DNA from: Flavobacterium sp. LHD-85
GTDB lineage: Bacteria; Bacteroidota; Bacteroidia; Flavobacteriales; Flavobacteriaceae
NCBI RefSeq assembly: GCF_030929595.1
Contig: NZ_JAVFVR010000003.1
Span: forward strand, 62,001-126,000
Reading direction: 5' to 3'
DNA: 64,000 nucleotides
Shown: positions 53,979 through 61,929 of the stretch, piece after piece
Position numbering within the stretch: position 1 is the stretch's first letter
Layout: each line of letters begins with the position of its first letter
The notes under the pieces: model-generated
What the model was told of the DNA's origin: nothing
Databases searched by the model: none
The model's input: the letters and a program-made list of their open reading frames with translations, nothing else
Program-made: the position numbers and the translations under genes

Positions 53979-54797
53979 TTGAAAAAGTATTCGTATATAA
54001 TAATTGATGATGTTGCTGAGAGTATTTTGAAAACCAAAACAACGGCTTCAGGTTTTTCAGAATTATCTTTTAAAGCATCGGCATCAAATTTTCAGGAAGG
54101 TTTAGAATTGGTTTTAGAACACAAACCGGATTTGGTTTTTCTCGAAATTGAACCCGAAAATTTATCCAGTAATCTGTCTTTGGTTTTTATAAGTGAATTA
54201 CATCGTTTCTTTCAGGAAATTCCAAAAATTATAATTACTACAAATAAAAAAGACAAAGCTTTTGAGGCTATTCAATACGGCGTATTTGATTATCTTTTAA
54301 AACCCGTTACGCATATTGATCTGCTGAAAACGATTTTGAAGCTTAAAAAAGCAAATTTTGAGGCAAAAACAATAGGTTCAACAGAAGAACCGACTTCTAT
54401 TGTAATTGACAATATAAATAACGTAACGATTCCTCAAAATATTCAAAAAGCATTAACCATCTGCATAAAATCTTATGGTGATTACCGTTATTTAAATGCT
54501 GATGATATTTGTTATTTTCAGGCAGATAATAATTCAACAGATATTTATTTGAATACTGGCGAAATGATTACGGCGTTTAAAACGTTAAAACATTTTGAGA
54601 GTGTTTTGACGTATCCTTTTATCCGTATTCACAACAGTTATGTAATTAATCGAAACTATATTTCGAGGATTCATAGCGGAAACTCAATCTGTTACATAAA
54701 AAATTCCACAAAAAAGATTCCTTTTTCTAAAACCTATAGAGCAAATGTTGAGCAGATAATTGCCGATTTTGCAGCAGGAAATTACCTAGAAGTCTAA
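53979..54797 (+). CDS. LytTR-family regulator with an altered receiver domain
   Basis: The 272-residue protein opens with TTG (no closer ATG fits). Residues 4-120 form a response-regulator receiver: Asp10-Asp11 in YIIIDDVAES, the Thr in IIITTN and Lys in DYLLKPV are present, but the phospho-acceptor position reads VFLEIEPEN, so Glu56 stands where Asp is expected. Residues about 165-270 are a LytTR DNA-binding domain (DDICYFQADNNSTDIYL, FIRIHNSYVINRNYISRI, IPFSKTYRANVE). It may act without phosphorylation. It is followed by a small secreted protein and a histidine kinase on the same strand. Confidence 0.88.
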   Translation: MKKYSYIIIDDVAESILKTKTTASGFSELSFKASASNFQEGLELVLEHKPDLVFLEIEPENLSSNLSLVFISELHRFFQEIPKIIITTNKKDKAFEAIQYGVFDYLLKPVTHIDLLKTILKLKKANFEAKTIGSTEEPTSIVIDNINNVTIPQNIQKALTICIKSYGDYRYLNADDICYFQADNNSTDIYLNTGEMITAFKTLKHFESVLTYPFIRIHNSYVINRNYISRIHSGNSICYIKNSTKKIPFSKTYRANVEQIIADFAAGNYLEV

Positions 54798-54973
54798 AAA
54801 TTAGACAATTACATTAATTTGCTATCCATTGACTATCAATTGGGTACGATCTACCACAAACTCGATTTTTCTTATAAATTTTTTTCAGTCTTGGTGTTAG
54901 TTTTACACTCTGATTCGCAAGTAAACAGCGAATTATCTCCAAAAATTAAAATAAACTTTAAAACCCTCAGGTC

Positions 54974-55243
54974 ATGAAAAAAACAGCTTTAACAATCGGA
55001 TTATTCTCTTTAGTAGCAGTAGCAACTTCTTTTGCATCAACAGAAGTTCCAACATATTTAGCATCTAACGATTCTATTAAAGTTTTACCAGTAGATGGTA
55101 CAACTACAACTGGCGGTGGTGCAGCAGGTGGAGTTATTAGAAAACATGATTTTCATGGTGGTGCAGAATCATTCCAGAAAAACAGTAATGCAAACTTTGC
55201 AAGTGTTAATCAAGCTTTCGGACACGATAAAAAAATAGATTAA
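54974..55243 (+). CDS. Small secreted protein of unknown function (89 aa)
   Basis: I do not recognise this protein. It has a signal peptide (MKKTALTIGLFSLVAVATSFAS, cleaved near residue 22) and a mature part of about 67 residues with a Gly/Thr-rich stretch (GTTTTGGGAAGGV) and then a His-bearing segment (RKHDFHGGAESF). It has no Cys, ruling out disulfides. It lies between the LytTR regulator and the histidine kinase, all on the plus strand, so a role as ligand or accessory to the kinase is possible but unproven. A terminator hairpin directly follows, so it has its own 3' end. Confidence 0.7.
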   Translation: MKKTALTIGLFSLVAVATSFASTEVPTYLASNDSIKVLPVDGTTTTGGGAAGGVIRKHDFHGGAESFQKNSNANFASVNQAFGHDKKID

Positions 55244-55265
55244 AAGAAATAAAAAATATATAATC

Positions 55266-55290
55266 AAAGCTGTCAATTTTTGGCAGCTTT
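55266..55290 (+). terminator. Terminator after the small secreted protein gene
   Basis: Ten-base stem AAAGCTGTCA (55266-55275) with 55281-55290, one G-U pair, followed by a T-tract. Confidence 0.75.
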
Positions 55291-55337
55291 TTTTGTGTCT
55301 ATAGTTTTACTATTTTTGATAAAATTCAAAGGCACAA

Positions 55338-57389
55338 TTGAAGAAACTAAAAAAAATACTGCTGTTTTTATTCTTTGTTGTATTGGCATGTACCAAGAAA
55401 GCAGAAAACTTAGAGATGACTTCTTCGAGAGACAGCCTTCCTACTTATCTTACTTTAGCAAATGAGGTTGACCTGCCTTTACACATTAAACAAAAATACG
55501 CTCAGAAAGCGTTAAGTATCATTTTACAACAAAAAGATGATTCGCTTAATAAAGTAAATCTTTTTAAGGTTGCTAATCGTTATTATAATATGAGCGATTG
55601 GAAAGCCTATCTTAAAACAACTAAATTAATTTTAGAAAGAGCTCGGGTATCAAAGGATTCGGCACATATGGCAAAAGCCTATGTTTATTTAGGCGATTAC
55701 TATTTATCTCAGTCTATTTCTGATAGTGCTTTTATGAATTATTATAAAGCCGAAAAGACGTATCAGAAAATTAATGATCAATTAAATTTGGTCAAGACTT
55801 TTTTAAATAAAGCTAATTTGCAATATAACGAAGGTGATTTTTTTGAAAGTGAAATAACAGTTTTTAAAGCTTTGAGTGTTTTAAAATTAAAGAAAGATGT
55901 CAATGAATTGCTTTATGAAAGCTATAATTTGTTGGGTATTCTGTATAATGAAAGAGAAGAATTTACCAAAGCTTTAGAATTTCAGAATAAAGCCTTGAAT
56001 ATTTTGGATGATAAAAAAATCCCTTCAGACTTTCAGTATAAAGCCGCATCTTTAAATAACTTGGGTTACATATATATGCGTATGGGGAATTATAAACGTG
56101 CCAAAGTTTTTTTTGAAAAAGGTCTCCAAGAGAAAAATCTCTTCATTAATAGATCAAGTTTGTATGCAATTTTACTTGATAATTTAGGATACGCTAAGTT
56201 GAAACTAAATGAATCCAATCAGATGCCAAAGCTGTTTTATGAATCTTTAAGAATTAGAGACAGTCTTGATCTTACTTCTGGAATGGTATCAAGTAAAATA
56301 CACTTGTCAGAGTATTACGCTTTAAAAAAAGATACACTGAAAGCGATTCAATTTTCAAAACAAGCTTTGATATTATCTCGTAAAACCACAAGGATTATTA
56401 ATACTTTAGAAGCTCTTAAACAGACTGCAGCAGTTGATCCTAAAAACGCTTCTCAATATTCTAAGGAATATATTGAACTTAACGAAAAAATGTTAAAAGC
56501 AGAACGCAAAATGGGGGAAAAATTCTCCCGTATAGAATACGAGACCAACGAAATTAAAGATCAAAATTCTAATCTTCAGGAAAAGAATAAAACTTTGGTT
56601 TATGTATTTAGTATTTGTACATTGCTGGGGTTGTTCTTTTATGTTTACAAAACACAGCAAGCCAGAAACCGTGAGCTGCTTTTTAAACAACAGCAGCAGA
56701 TAGCAAACGAAGATATTTACAATTTGATGATTTCGAAGCAGAACGAAATTGAGCTTACGCGAATAAAAGAAAAGAAAAGGGTTGCTCAGGAATTGCATGA
56801 TGGTGTCTTAGGACGTATGTTTGGCATTAGGATAAGTTTGGATAGTTTGGATAAAGTAGACGAATTTGAAGCTATTTCTAAGAGAAAAAAATATCTTGAC
56901 GAATTGAAAAATGTTGAACAGGATATTCGAGAAATTTCGCATGACTTAAATAGAGAAAAATCGGAATTAATTAATAATTTTGTTTCGATTTTGAACAAAC
57001 TATTTGAAGATCAGATAAATACGTATAGTTCGAAATTGATTACCGTTTTTGATCCTGAGATTAAGTGGGATTTGATAAGCAATATTGTAAAAATCAATTT
57101 GTACAGAATTGTTCAGGAGGGACTTCAGAATTGTAATAAATATGCTAAGGCTGATATTATTAGAGTAGAGTTTAAAAATGAAAATGATGATTTGGTTTTG
57201 ACTATCGAAGATGACGGAATTGGATTTAATACCAGAAAAACTAAAAACGGAATTGGTCTGCATAATATAGAATATAGAGCAACAGAGTGTAAGGGAACAG
57301 TTACGATAAAATCTGCCAAAGGAGAAGGAACAATTCTCATCATAAAAGTCCCATTAGAGCCAAATAATAACCTGCATAATGACATTTGA
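55338..57389 (+). CDS. TPR-containing sensor histidine kinase (HisKA_3 type)
   Basis: The 683-residue protein opens with TTG at 55338. It has an N-terminal signal/membrane segment ending VVLAC, a possible lipobox. Residues about 60-390 are tetratricopeptide repeats (LGDYYLSQSISDSAFMNYYK, NNLGYIYMRMGNYKRAKVFF) that would lie outside the membrane. A membrane helix follows at about 413-433, then a coiled coil, then HisKA_3 with ELHDGVLGRMF (phospho-acceptor His487), and HATPase_c (LVLTIEDDGIGF, GIGLHNIEYRATEC). It probably senses through the TPR domain and phosphorylates the response regulator whose gene overlaps it by 11 bases. Confidence 0.93.
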   Translation: MKKLKKILLFLFFVVLACTKKAENLEMTSSRDSLPTYLTLANEVDLPLHIKQKYAQKALSIILQQKDDSLNKVNLFKVANRYYNMSDWKAYLKTTKLILERARVSKDSAHMAKAYVYLGDYYLSQSISDSAFMNYYKAEKTYQKINDQLNLVKTFLNKANLQYNEGDFFESEITVFKALSVLKLKKDVNELLYESYNLLGILYNEREEFTKALEFQNKALNILDDKKIPSDFQYKAASLNNLGYIYMRMGNYKRAKVFFEKGLQEKNLFINRSSLYAILLDNLGYAKLKLNESNQMPKLFYESLRIRDSLDLTSGMVSSKIHLSEYYALKKDTLKAIQFSKQALILSRKTTRIINTLEALKQTAAVDPKNASQYSKEYIELNEKMLKAERKMGEKFSRIEYETNEIKDQNSNLQEKNKTLVYVFSICTLLGLFFYVYKTQQARNRELLFKQQQQIANEDIYNLMISKQNEIELTRIKEKKRVAQELHDGVLGRMFGIRISLDSLDKVDEFEAISKRKKYLDELKNVEQDIREISHDLNREKSELINNFVSILNKLFEDQINTYSSKLITVFDPEIKWDLISNIVKINLYRIVQEGLQNCNKYAKADIIRVEFKNENDDLVLTIEDDGIGFNTRKTKNGIGLHNIEYRATECKGTVTIKSAKGEGTILIIKVPLEPNNNLHNDI

Positions 57390-58077
57390 TTTAACAGCCT
57401 CAGTTCCACAATTAGTCAAAAAGAATATTTTAATAGTAGACGACCATCCGTTTATTATTGAAGGATACAAGAATGCCATAACTCGTTATAATCCAAAAAA
57501 GTATGATTTTTTAATTTCACAAGCACACGATTGCAGATCGGGTTATGATATCATAGAAAATGATAACGCACCAGAGTTTGATATTGCTTTTTTGGATATC
57601 AGTATGCCTCCTTATGAAGAAAAAGAAATTTTTTCGGGTGAAGATCTTGCGATGCTGCTTTTGAGAAAAATGCCATCATGCAAGATTATTCTTTTGACGA
57701 TGTACACGGAATTGCTGAAAATTAAAACCATTATCAGGACAATTCAACCGAACGGGTTGATTATTAAAAATGACCTTACTTTTGACGAATTGCTTTTGGC
57801 TTTTGATAAAGTAATGAAAAATGAAAAATATTACAGCCAGTCGGTTGTAAAGATGCTTAATCAATCCACGCATAATGCAATCGAGATTGATCAGTACGAT
57901 AAACAGATACTAATTCATTTGGATCGAGGAACTCCAATTCATGAAATGCTCGAGAATATTCCGATTTCCTTGAATGCGATTGTGAAACGAAAAAAACATT
58001 TAATGGAATTGCTAAAAATAAAAAGCGGTTCTGATCGCGATTTAATTAAAGAAGCGAAAAGTAAGGGGCTTTTTTAG
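57379..58077 (+). CDS. NarL-like response regulator with a divergent output domain
   Basis: A 232-residue protein. The receiver (about 15-145) has Asp21-Asp22 in ILIVDDHPF, phospho-acceptor Asp73 in AFLDISMPP, Thr in IILLTMYT and Lys in LIIKND, so it looks functional. The rest (about 175-232) resembles a LuxR-type helix-turn-helix, but weakly (DKQILIHLDRGTPIHEML). An insert in the receiver (PPYEEKEIFSGED) is longer than usual. It overlaps the histidine-kinase gene by 11 bases and is the likely partner of that kinase. Confidence 0.88.
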   Translation: MTFDLTASVPQLVKKNILIVDDHPFIIEGYKNAITRYNPKKYDFLISQAHDCRSGYDIIENDNAPEFDIAFLDISMPPYEEKEIFSGEDLAMLLLRKMPSCKIILLTMYTELLKIKTIIRTIQPNGLIIKNDLTFDELLLAFDKVMKNEKYYSQSVVKMLNQSTHNAIEIDQYDKQILIHLDRGTPIHEMLENIPISLNAIVKRKKHLMELLKIKSGSDRDLIKEAKSKGLF

Positions 58078-58126
58078 GGAAAAAATCCCAATGTTGAAAT
58101 TCCAAATTCCAATAAAAAAGCGAAAT

Positions 58127-58178
58127 AAAAAAATCCAAATTCCAATACTCATGTCATTATTGGAATTTGGATTTTTTT
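58127..58178. terminator. AATTCCAAAT-family hairpin, bidirectional terminator
   Basis: Perfect 20-base arms (58127-58146 and 58159-58178) with a 12-base loop, A-run on the left and T-run on the right, between two convergent genes. Related in sequence to the hairpin between atpD and atpC. Confidence 0.8.
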
Positions 58179-58199
58179 ATTATTGGAATTTTCTAAAAT

Positions 58200-59246
58200 T
58201 TATTCGCTAAGGGCATCCCATCCGCGGGCTTTTAAGGCAATTTTTGTATTGGCACGAGTTACAAGATGGATTCCTTCATTTTCTTCTGTCATATGTCCTA
58301 TAACAGAGAAATTCGGGTTTCCTTTTATTTTGTCGAAATCATTAATATCAATTGTAAACAAAAGTTCGTAATCTTCACCGCCGTTTATGGCAACCGTTGT
58401 ACTGTCGATATTAAATTCTTCGCAAGTAGAAATAAACTGAGGATCTAATGGCAGTTTATCTTCATACAAATTACAACCCACTTTAGATTGCTTGCAGATA
58501 TGAATAATCTCAGAAGATAATCCGTCTGAAATATCAATCATTGCGGTTGGTTTTATATCTAAAGCATGAAGCAAAGTTCGAACATCTTTTCGTGCTTCAG
58601 GTTTCAATTGGCGTTCTACCAAATAAGTATAAGGATCTAAATCGGGTTGATTGTTTGGGTTAACCTGGAAAACTTGTTTTTCGCGTTCTAAAACTTGCAA
58701 ACCCATGTACGCAGCACCAAGATCTCCTGTTACAACCAATAAGTCTGTTTTTTGAGCTCCGTTTCTGTAAACCAATTCATTTTCGTCAGCTTCTCCAATG
58801 GCAGTGATGCTGATAATTAATCCTTTTTGAGATGAGGTTGTATCTCCGCCTATAACATCAACTTTATATTCTTTTGTAGCATGTGTAATCCCTGCAAACA
58901 ATTCTTCTAAAGCTTCAAGTGGAAAACGATTCGAAACAGCAACCGAAACCGTAATTTGAGTCGGTTTTGCATTCATCGCGCAAATATCAGAAACATTCAC
59001 AACAACTGCTTTGTATCCTAAATGTTTCAAAGGCATGTAAGCCAAATCAAAATGAACTCCTTCAATTAATAAATCGGTCGAAACTACTACTTTTTTGTCT
59101 TTAAAATCAAGAACAGCAGCATCATCGCCAATACTTTTTAAAGTAGATTCCTGAGTAACGTCAAAGTTTTTGGTTAAATGGTCAATTAAACCGAATTCGC
59201 CCAATTGAGCTATACTAGTTCTCTGCTGATTTTTATCTTCAATCAT
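58200..59246 (-). CDS. thiL: Thiamine-monophosphate kinase
   Basis: ThiL of 348 residues phosphorylates thiamine phosphate to thiamine diphosphate. Motifs: IGDDAAVLDF, VVSTDLLIEGVHF, LKHLGYKAVVVNVSDICAMNA, DVIGGDTTSS, TGDLGAAYMGL, MIDISDGLSSEIIHIC and NGGEDYELLFTI, all characteristic of the PurM-like fold of ThiL. It starts MIEDKNQQRTSIAQLG. Length is as expected. TAACTTTG, a minus-strand -7 match, lies at 59267-59260, inside an 8-base-periodic array. Confidence 0.96.
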   Translation of the reverse strand: MIEDKNQQRTSIAQLGEFGLIDHLTKNFDVTQESTLKSIGDDAAVLDFKDKKVVVSTDLLIEGVHFDLAYMPLKHLGYKAVVVNVSDICAMNAKPTQITVSVAVSNRFPLEALEELFAGITHATKEYKVDVIGGDTTSSQKGLIISITAIGEADENELVYRNGAQKTDLLVVTGDLGAAYMGLQVLEREKQVFQVNPNNQPDLDPYTYLVERQLKPEARKDVRTLLHALDIKPTAMIDISDGLSSEIIHICKQSKVGCNLYEDKLPLDPQFISTCEEFNIDSTTVAINGGEDYELLFTIDINDFDKIKGNPNFSVIGHMTEENEGIHLVTRANTKIALKARGWDALSE

Positions 59247-59270
59247 TTCTGTTAAGTTCCAAAGTTATTA

Positions 59271-59333
59271 AGGTGCAAAGGTACAAAGGATTTTTTTAAA
59301 GATGCTAAGATTCTGAGATGCTAAGGTTCTAAG
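59271..59333 (+). repeat. 8-base-periodic arrays downstream of the thiL start
   Basis: Units AGGTGCAA and AGGTACAA (59271-59286), then GATGCTAA, GATTCTGA, GATGCTAA, GGTTCTAA (59301-59332). A further CTAAGGTTCTAAG occurs at about 59544. Confidence 0.7.
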
Positions 59334-59370
59334 TTTTTTTGTAGCAGATTTATATTGCTGCCTAAAAAAT

Positions 59371-59505
59371 CAATTGCCTCCTGCTTTAGCTGAAGGTCAG
59401 CTTAATTCGAATATAAAAGGCTTTAGCTGAACATTAAAGTTTTGGCTAAAGCCTCTTTTGATAATCATTTATTTCCCCCAGCTAAAGCTGGAGGCAATTC
59501 AAAAA
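59371..59505. repeat. Second copy of the nested hairpin element
   Basis: Order and words match the core of 4885-5025: CAATTGC followed by CCTGCTTTAGCTG on the left, a central hairpin around GGCTTTAGC / GGCTAAAGCC, and CCCCCAGCTAAAGCTGGAGG on the right, then an A-run. The sequences differ at a number of sites but preserve the stems. Confidence 0.75.
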
Positions 59506-59573
59506 AATAAATTAGCGCAGTATCTCTATGGCGGTGCGTTTCTACTAAGGTTCTAAGTTTTTTTATTCTGTAG

Positions 59574-59654
59574 AGACGCGCTGCAATGCGTCTCCCTCGT
59601 GTAAACAATTGCGTGTAGATTTCCGATGTGTTAGACGCACTGTTGTGCGTCTAA
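59574..59654. repeat. Two GACGC-type hairpins
   Basis: AGACGC...GCGTCT at 59574-59593 and a perfect 10-base stem TTAGACGCAC / GTGCGTCTAA with a 4-base loop at 59631-59654. Neither has a T-tract. The sequences resemble dispersed intergenic repeats rather than terminators. Confidence 0.6.
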
Positions 59655-59721
59655 TATGTGCTGAAGAATATTTTTAAAATATTTTTTTTGCTGCTGACAA
59701 ACTGTTGTCACCAGCCCATTT

Positions 59722-59729
59722 TACTTTTG
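59722..59729 (+). promoter_or_regulatory. Candidate -7 element of the first DinB gene
   Basis: TACTTTTG fits TAnnTTTG and ends 30 bases before the ATG at 59760. Confidence 0.5.
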
Positions 59730-59759
59730 AAGTATTAAAAATATTTAAACTTTAAAACC

Positions 59760-60239
59760 ATGAAAACATTAGAAGCACAAGTTATTACTTCAGAAGATTT
59801 ATTAAAACACTGGCAAGGACACAGAGCACTTACACGTCGTTTAATTGAGATTTTCCCAGAGAAAGATTTCTTTGAATTTTCAATTGCCGGCATGAGACCT
59901 TTCTCAAAATTAGTAGATGAGCTTTTGGCTATTGCGGTTCCAGGTTTAAAAGGAATTGTAACAAAAGAAACTGCACCATTCTCAGAAGGAACTGAAAAAT
60001 TGATTTTTAAAGCGCAATATCTTGAAAAATGGGATGAGGCTACAGAAGAAATCAATAAATATTGGGAACAATTATCGGTTGAAGATTTTAGCGAAACCTT
60101 TAATCTTTTTGGACAATATGAATTTCCTGTAATTCAGAATATTTTATATTTTATCGATAATGAAGTACATCACCGTGGACAAGCTTATGTGTATTTAAGA
60201 GCTTTAAATATCGAACCACCATTTTTCTGGGAAAGATAA
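59760..60239 (+). CDS. DinB-family protein 1
   Basis: A 159-residue four-helix-bundle protein of the DinB/YfiT superfamily, whose members bind a metal through three His. One His lies in the first helix (LLKHWQGHRALTRRL) and others in the conserved EVHHRGQAYVYLRAL near the C-terminus, which supplies the HHRGQ motif. Related proteins include thiol transferases (e.g. bacillithiol S-transferase), but the reaction cannot be stated here. Closely followed by a second DinB-family gene (47-base gap), so the pair is probably co-transcribed. Confidence 0.88.
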   Translation: MKTLEAQVITSEDLLKHWQGHRALTRRLIEIFPEKDFFEFSIAGMRPFSKLVDELLAIAVPGLKGIVTKETAPFSEGTEKLIFKAQYLEKWDEATEEINKYWEQLSVEDFSETFNLFGQYEFPVIQNILYFIDNEVHHRGQAYVYLRALNIEPPFFWER

Positions 60240-60286
60240 TTGATAATTTTTTATTAACTTAATATCAGAAATCTAAAACTAAGATT

Positions 60287-60784
60287 ATGAGTTTAAAAAA
60301 GATAATGTCCAATTTTGCAGATTATAATTTATGGGTAAACCAGCAGTTTGTAAACTGGCTTTCGCCAAAAGCTGATGAATTGCTTTATGCAGAAATGCAA
60401 TCGAGTTTTCCGACCATTATGAAAACGCTAGACCATATCTGGTCTACAGAAGAATATTGGTTTTCTGTAATTTCTGAAAATGAAATGACAGTAAAGAAAC
60501 CTGAAAGCGAATTGTCAAAAGAAGAAATATTTGAAGGATTGCTCAATTCATCTACAAGATTGAAACATCTTATCAACTCATTGTCAGAAGAAGATTTGAT
60601 AAAAGAAGTTAAAATTACGAATCCGTGGTTTGAGTGCGAATTGCCAATTTCAGAATATTTAATTCAAGTTATCAATCATGGCACTTATCATAGAGGACAG
60701 ATTGTAACCATGGGAAGAAATATCGGAATTACAGATGCTTCCAACACCGATTACAATTTTTATAATGTGATAAAACAGAAATAA
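60287..60784 (+). CDS. DinB-family protein 2
   Basis: The 165-residue protein has the DinB fold: FADYNLWVNQQFVNWL in the first helix, LDHIWSTEEYWF with the first metal His, and the NHGTYHRGQIVTMGRNIG segment with the other two (HxxxHRGQ). It differs considerably from its neighbour at 59760, so the pair is not a recent duplication. The in-frame ATG at 60305 (MSNFADYN) is an alternative start; I kept 60287. A strong terminator follows. Confidence 0.88.
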   Translation: MSLKKIMSNFADYNLWVNQQFVNWLSPKADELLYAEMQSSFPTIMKTLDHIWSTEEYWFSVISENEMTVKKPESELSKEEIFEGLLNSSTRLKHLINSLSEEDLIKEVKITNPWFECELPISEYLIQVINHGTYHRGQIVTMGRNIGITDASNTDYNFYNVIKQK

Positions 60785-60788
60785 ATGA

Positions 60789-60822
60789 AAAAACTCCTGA
60801 GATACTGCTCTCAGGAGTTTTT
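60789..60822. terminator. Bidirectional terminator between the DinB pair and the WYL regulator
   Basis: Perfect 14-base arms (60789-60802 and 60809-60822, AAAAACTCCTGAGA and complement), 6-base loop, A-run and T-run on the outside, between convergent genes. Confidence 0.85.
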
Positions 60823-61782
60823 TTATAAAAGTCTTTTTCTGTTGATTTCCAATAATTGCAGAACATTGGTTTTTAATATTTCAGGTTCAAGAATTTCTGC
60901 ATAATCTCCATACATCAAAAACCATCTCGGAAAAGCGTTATTAATATCTCTGGACATAAAAGTCATTTCGATTTTTTCGCCAACTTCTTTCTGCGAAATA
61001 AAACCATGATATTTTCTTTCGGTTGCTAAATATCTGGCTATTTTACGGTCAATTAAAATACGGACTTTCGTCGTTGGATGAGTTTCAGTTTTAGTCAAAT
61101 AAGTTTCCAGAGCATCATGTTCGATCGTAAAATCAGCATCTGTTTTTTTAATTCCCTGAATTCTGTCGGTTCTAAACTGTCGGTAATCTTTTCTAAGATG
61201 GCAATAACCCAGAAAATACCAATTATTATTGTCATGAAAAACTCCTACAGGTTCAAGATTACGTTCAGTGACTTCGTCTTTTTCAAAAGTTTTATAGGTC
61301 AAGAGAATTTGCTTTTTCTCTGCAATGCCTTCAAAAAGAACAGCCAAAGTGTTGGGCGAATTATCATTAAACATCGGTTCCGCATTCTGCATTACAATTC
61401 TCGATTCGATGTTCGAAAGATAATCTTTGTCATTACTTCTCAAAACAGCTTTCAGTTTGTACATTGCCGACGCATAATGCGTTCCCAAAGAAGGATCGGT
61501 AAACTTTTGCATTAATTTTTCGGCAGCAATAAAACTGCTTACTTCTTCGCGAGTAAACATAACCGGCGGAAGACGATAACCATCCATCAAAGCATAACCA
61601 ACTCCGGCCTCGCTGTAAATAGGAACACCAGACGCTTCCAGAGTTCTAATGTCTCGATATATTGTTCGCAAACTGCACTCAAAACGATCGGCCAATTCTT
61701 GTGCTTTTACAATCTTTTTAGATTGCAATTGAATAAGAATAGCTACAATTCGGTCAAATCGTTTTGGGGTTTCGTCGAGCAT
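60823..61782 (-). CDS. YafY-family HTH/WYL transcriptional regulator
   Basis: A 319-residue regulator with an N-terminal winged helix-turn-helix (RFDRIVAILIQLQSKKIVKA, ELADRFECSLRTIYRDIRTL) and a C-terminal WYL domain (NLEPVGVFHDNNNWYFLGYC, YRQFRTDRIQGIKKT) of the type that binds nucleotide or other ligands. Length is standard. It is convergent with the DinB pair, which could be its target only by proximity. Upstream of its ATG lies an 8-base-periodic array at 61789-61820. Confidence 0.93.
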   Translation of the reverse strand: MLDETPKRFDRIVAILIQLQSKKIVKAQELADRFECSLRTIYRDIRTLEASGVPIYSEAGVGYALMDGYRLPPVMFTREEVSSFIAAEKLMQKFTDPSLGTHYASAMYKLKAVLRSNDKDYLSNIESRIVMQNAEPMFNDNSPNTLAVLFEGIAEKKQILLTYKTFEKDEVTERNLEPVGVFHDNNNWYFLGYCHLRKDYRQFRTDRIQGIKKTDADFTIEHDALETYLTKTETHPTTKVRILIDRKIARYLATERKYHGFISQKEVGEKIEMTFMSRDINNAFPRWFLMYGDYAEILEPEILKTNVLQLLEINRKRLL

Positions 61783-61788
61783 TTTTTT

Positions 61789-61820
61789 AAGATTCTAAGG
61801 TTCTAAATTGCTAAGTTTAT
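61789..61820 (+). repeat. 8-base-periodic array upstream of the WYL regulator
   Basis: Units AAGATTCT, AAGGTTCT, AAATTGCT, AAGTTTAT lie without gaps, starting 7 bases upstream of the regulator ATG (minus strand). Confidence 0.65.
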
Positions 61821-61879
61821 AAGCTTTTTTGTAGCTGTAAAGATTCAAAGATACAAATGAAAAAAGTAAAGCGAATAAA

Positions 61880-61908
61880 AAAAGCTGTTCTAAACTAGAA
61901 CAGCTTTT
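61880..61908 (-). terminator. Terminator of the outer-membrane barrel gene
   Basis: 13-base arms (61880-61892 and 61896-61908) with a 3-base loop, flanked by an A-run on the left, which is a T-tract on the minus strand. Confidence 0.75.
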
Positions 61909-61929
61909 ATGTATAATCGTGGGAACGAA

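Larger units (their letters stand above)
59247..59759. other. Repeat-rich intergenic region between thiL and the first DinB gene
   Basis: A 513-base gap without a gene. It contains 8-base-periodic arrays (59271-59333), a copy of the nested hairpin element (59371-59505), two hairpins of another type (59574-59594 and 59631-59654), and a -7 element for the DinB gene. I see no open frame of note. Confidence 0.6.

Noticed and set aside
55280..55465. 61-codon frame overlapping the start of the histidine kinase
   Set aside because: It overlaps the terminator hairpin and the kinase frame, and its product is a composition artefact (hydrophobic run from T-rich sequence).
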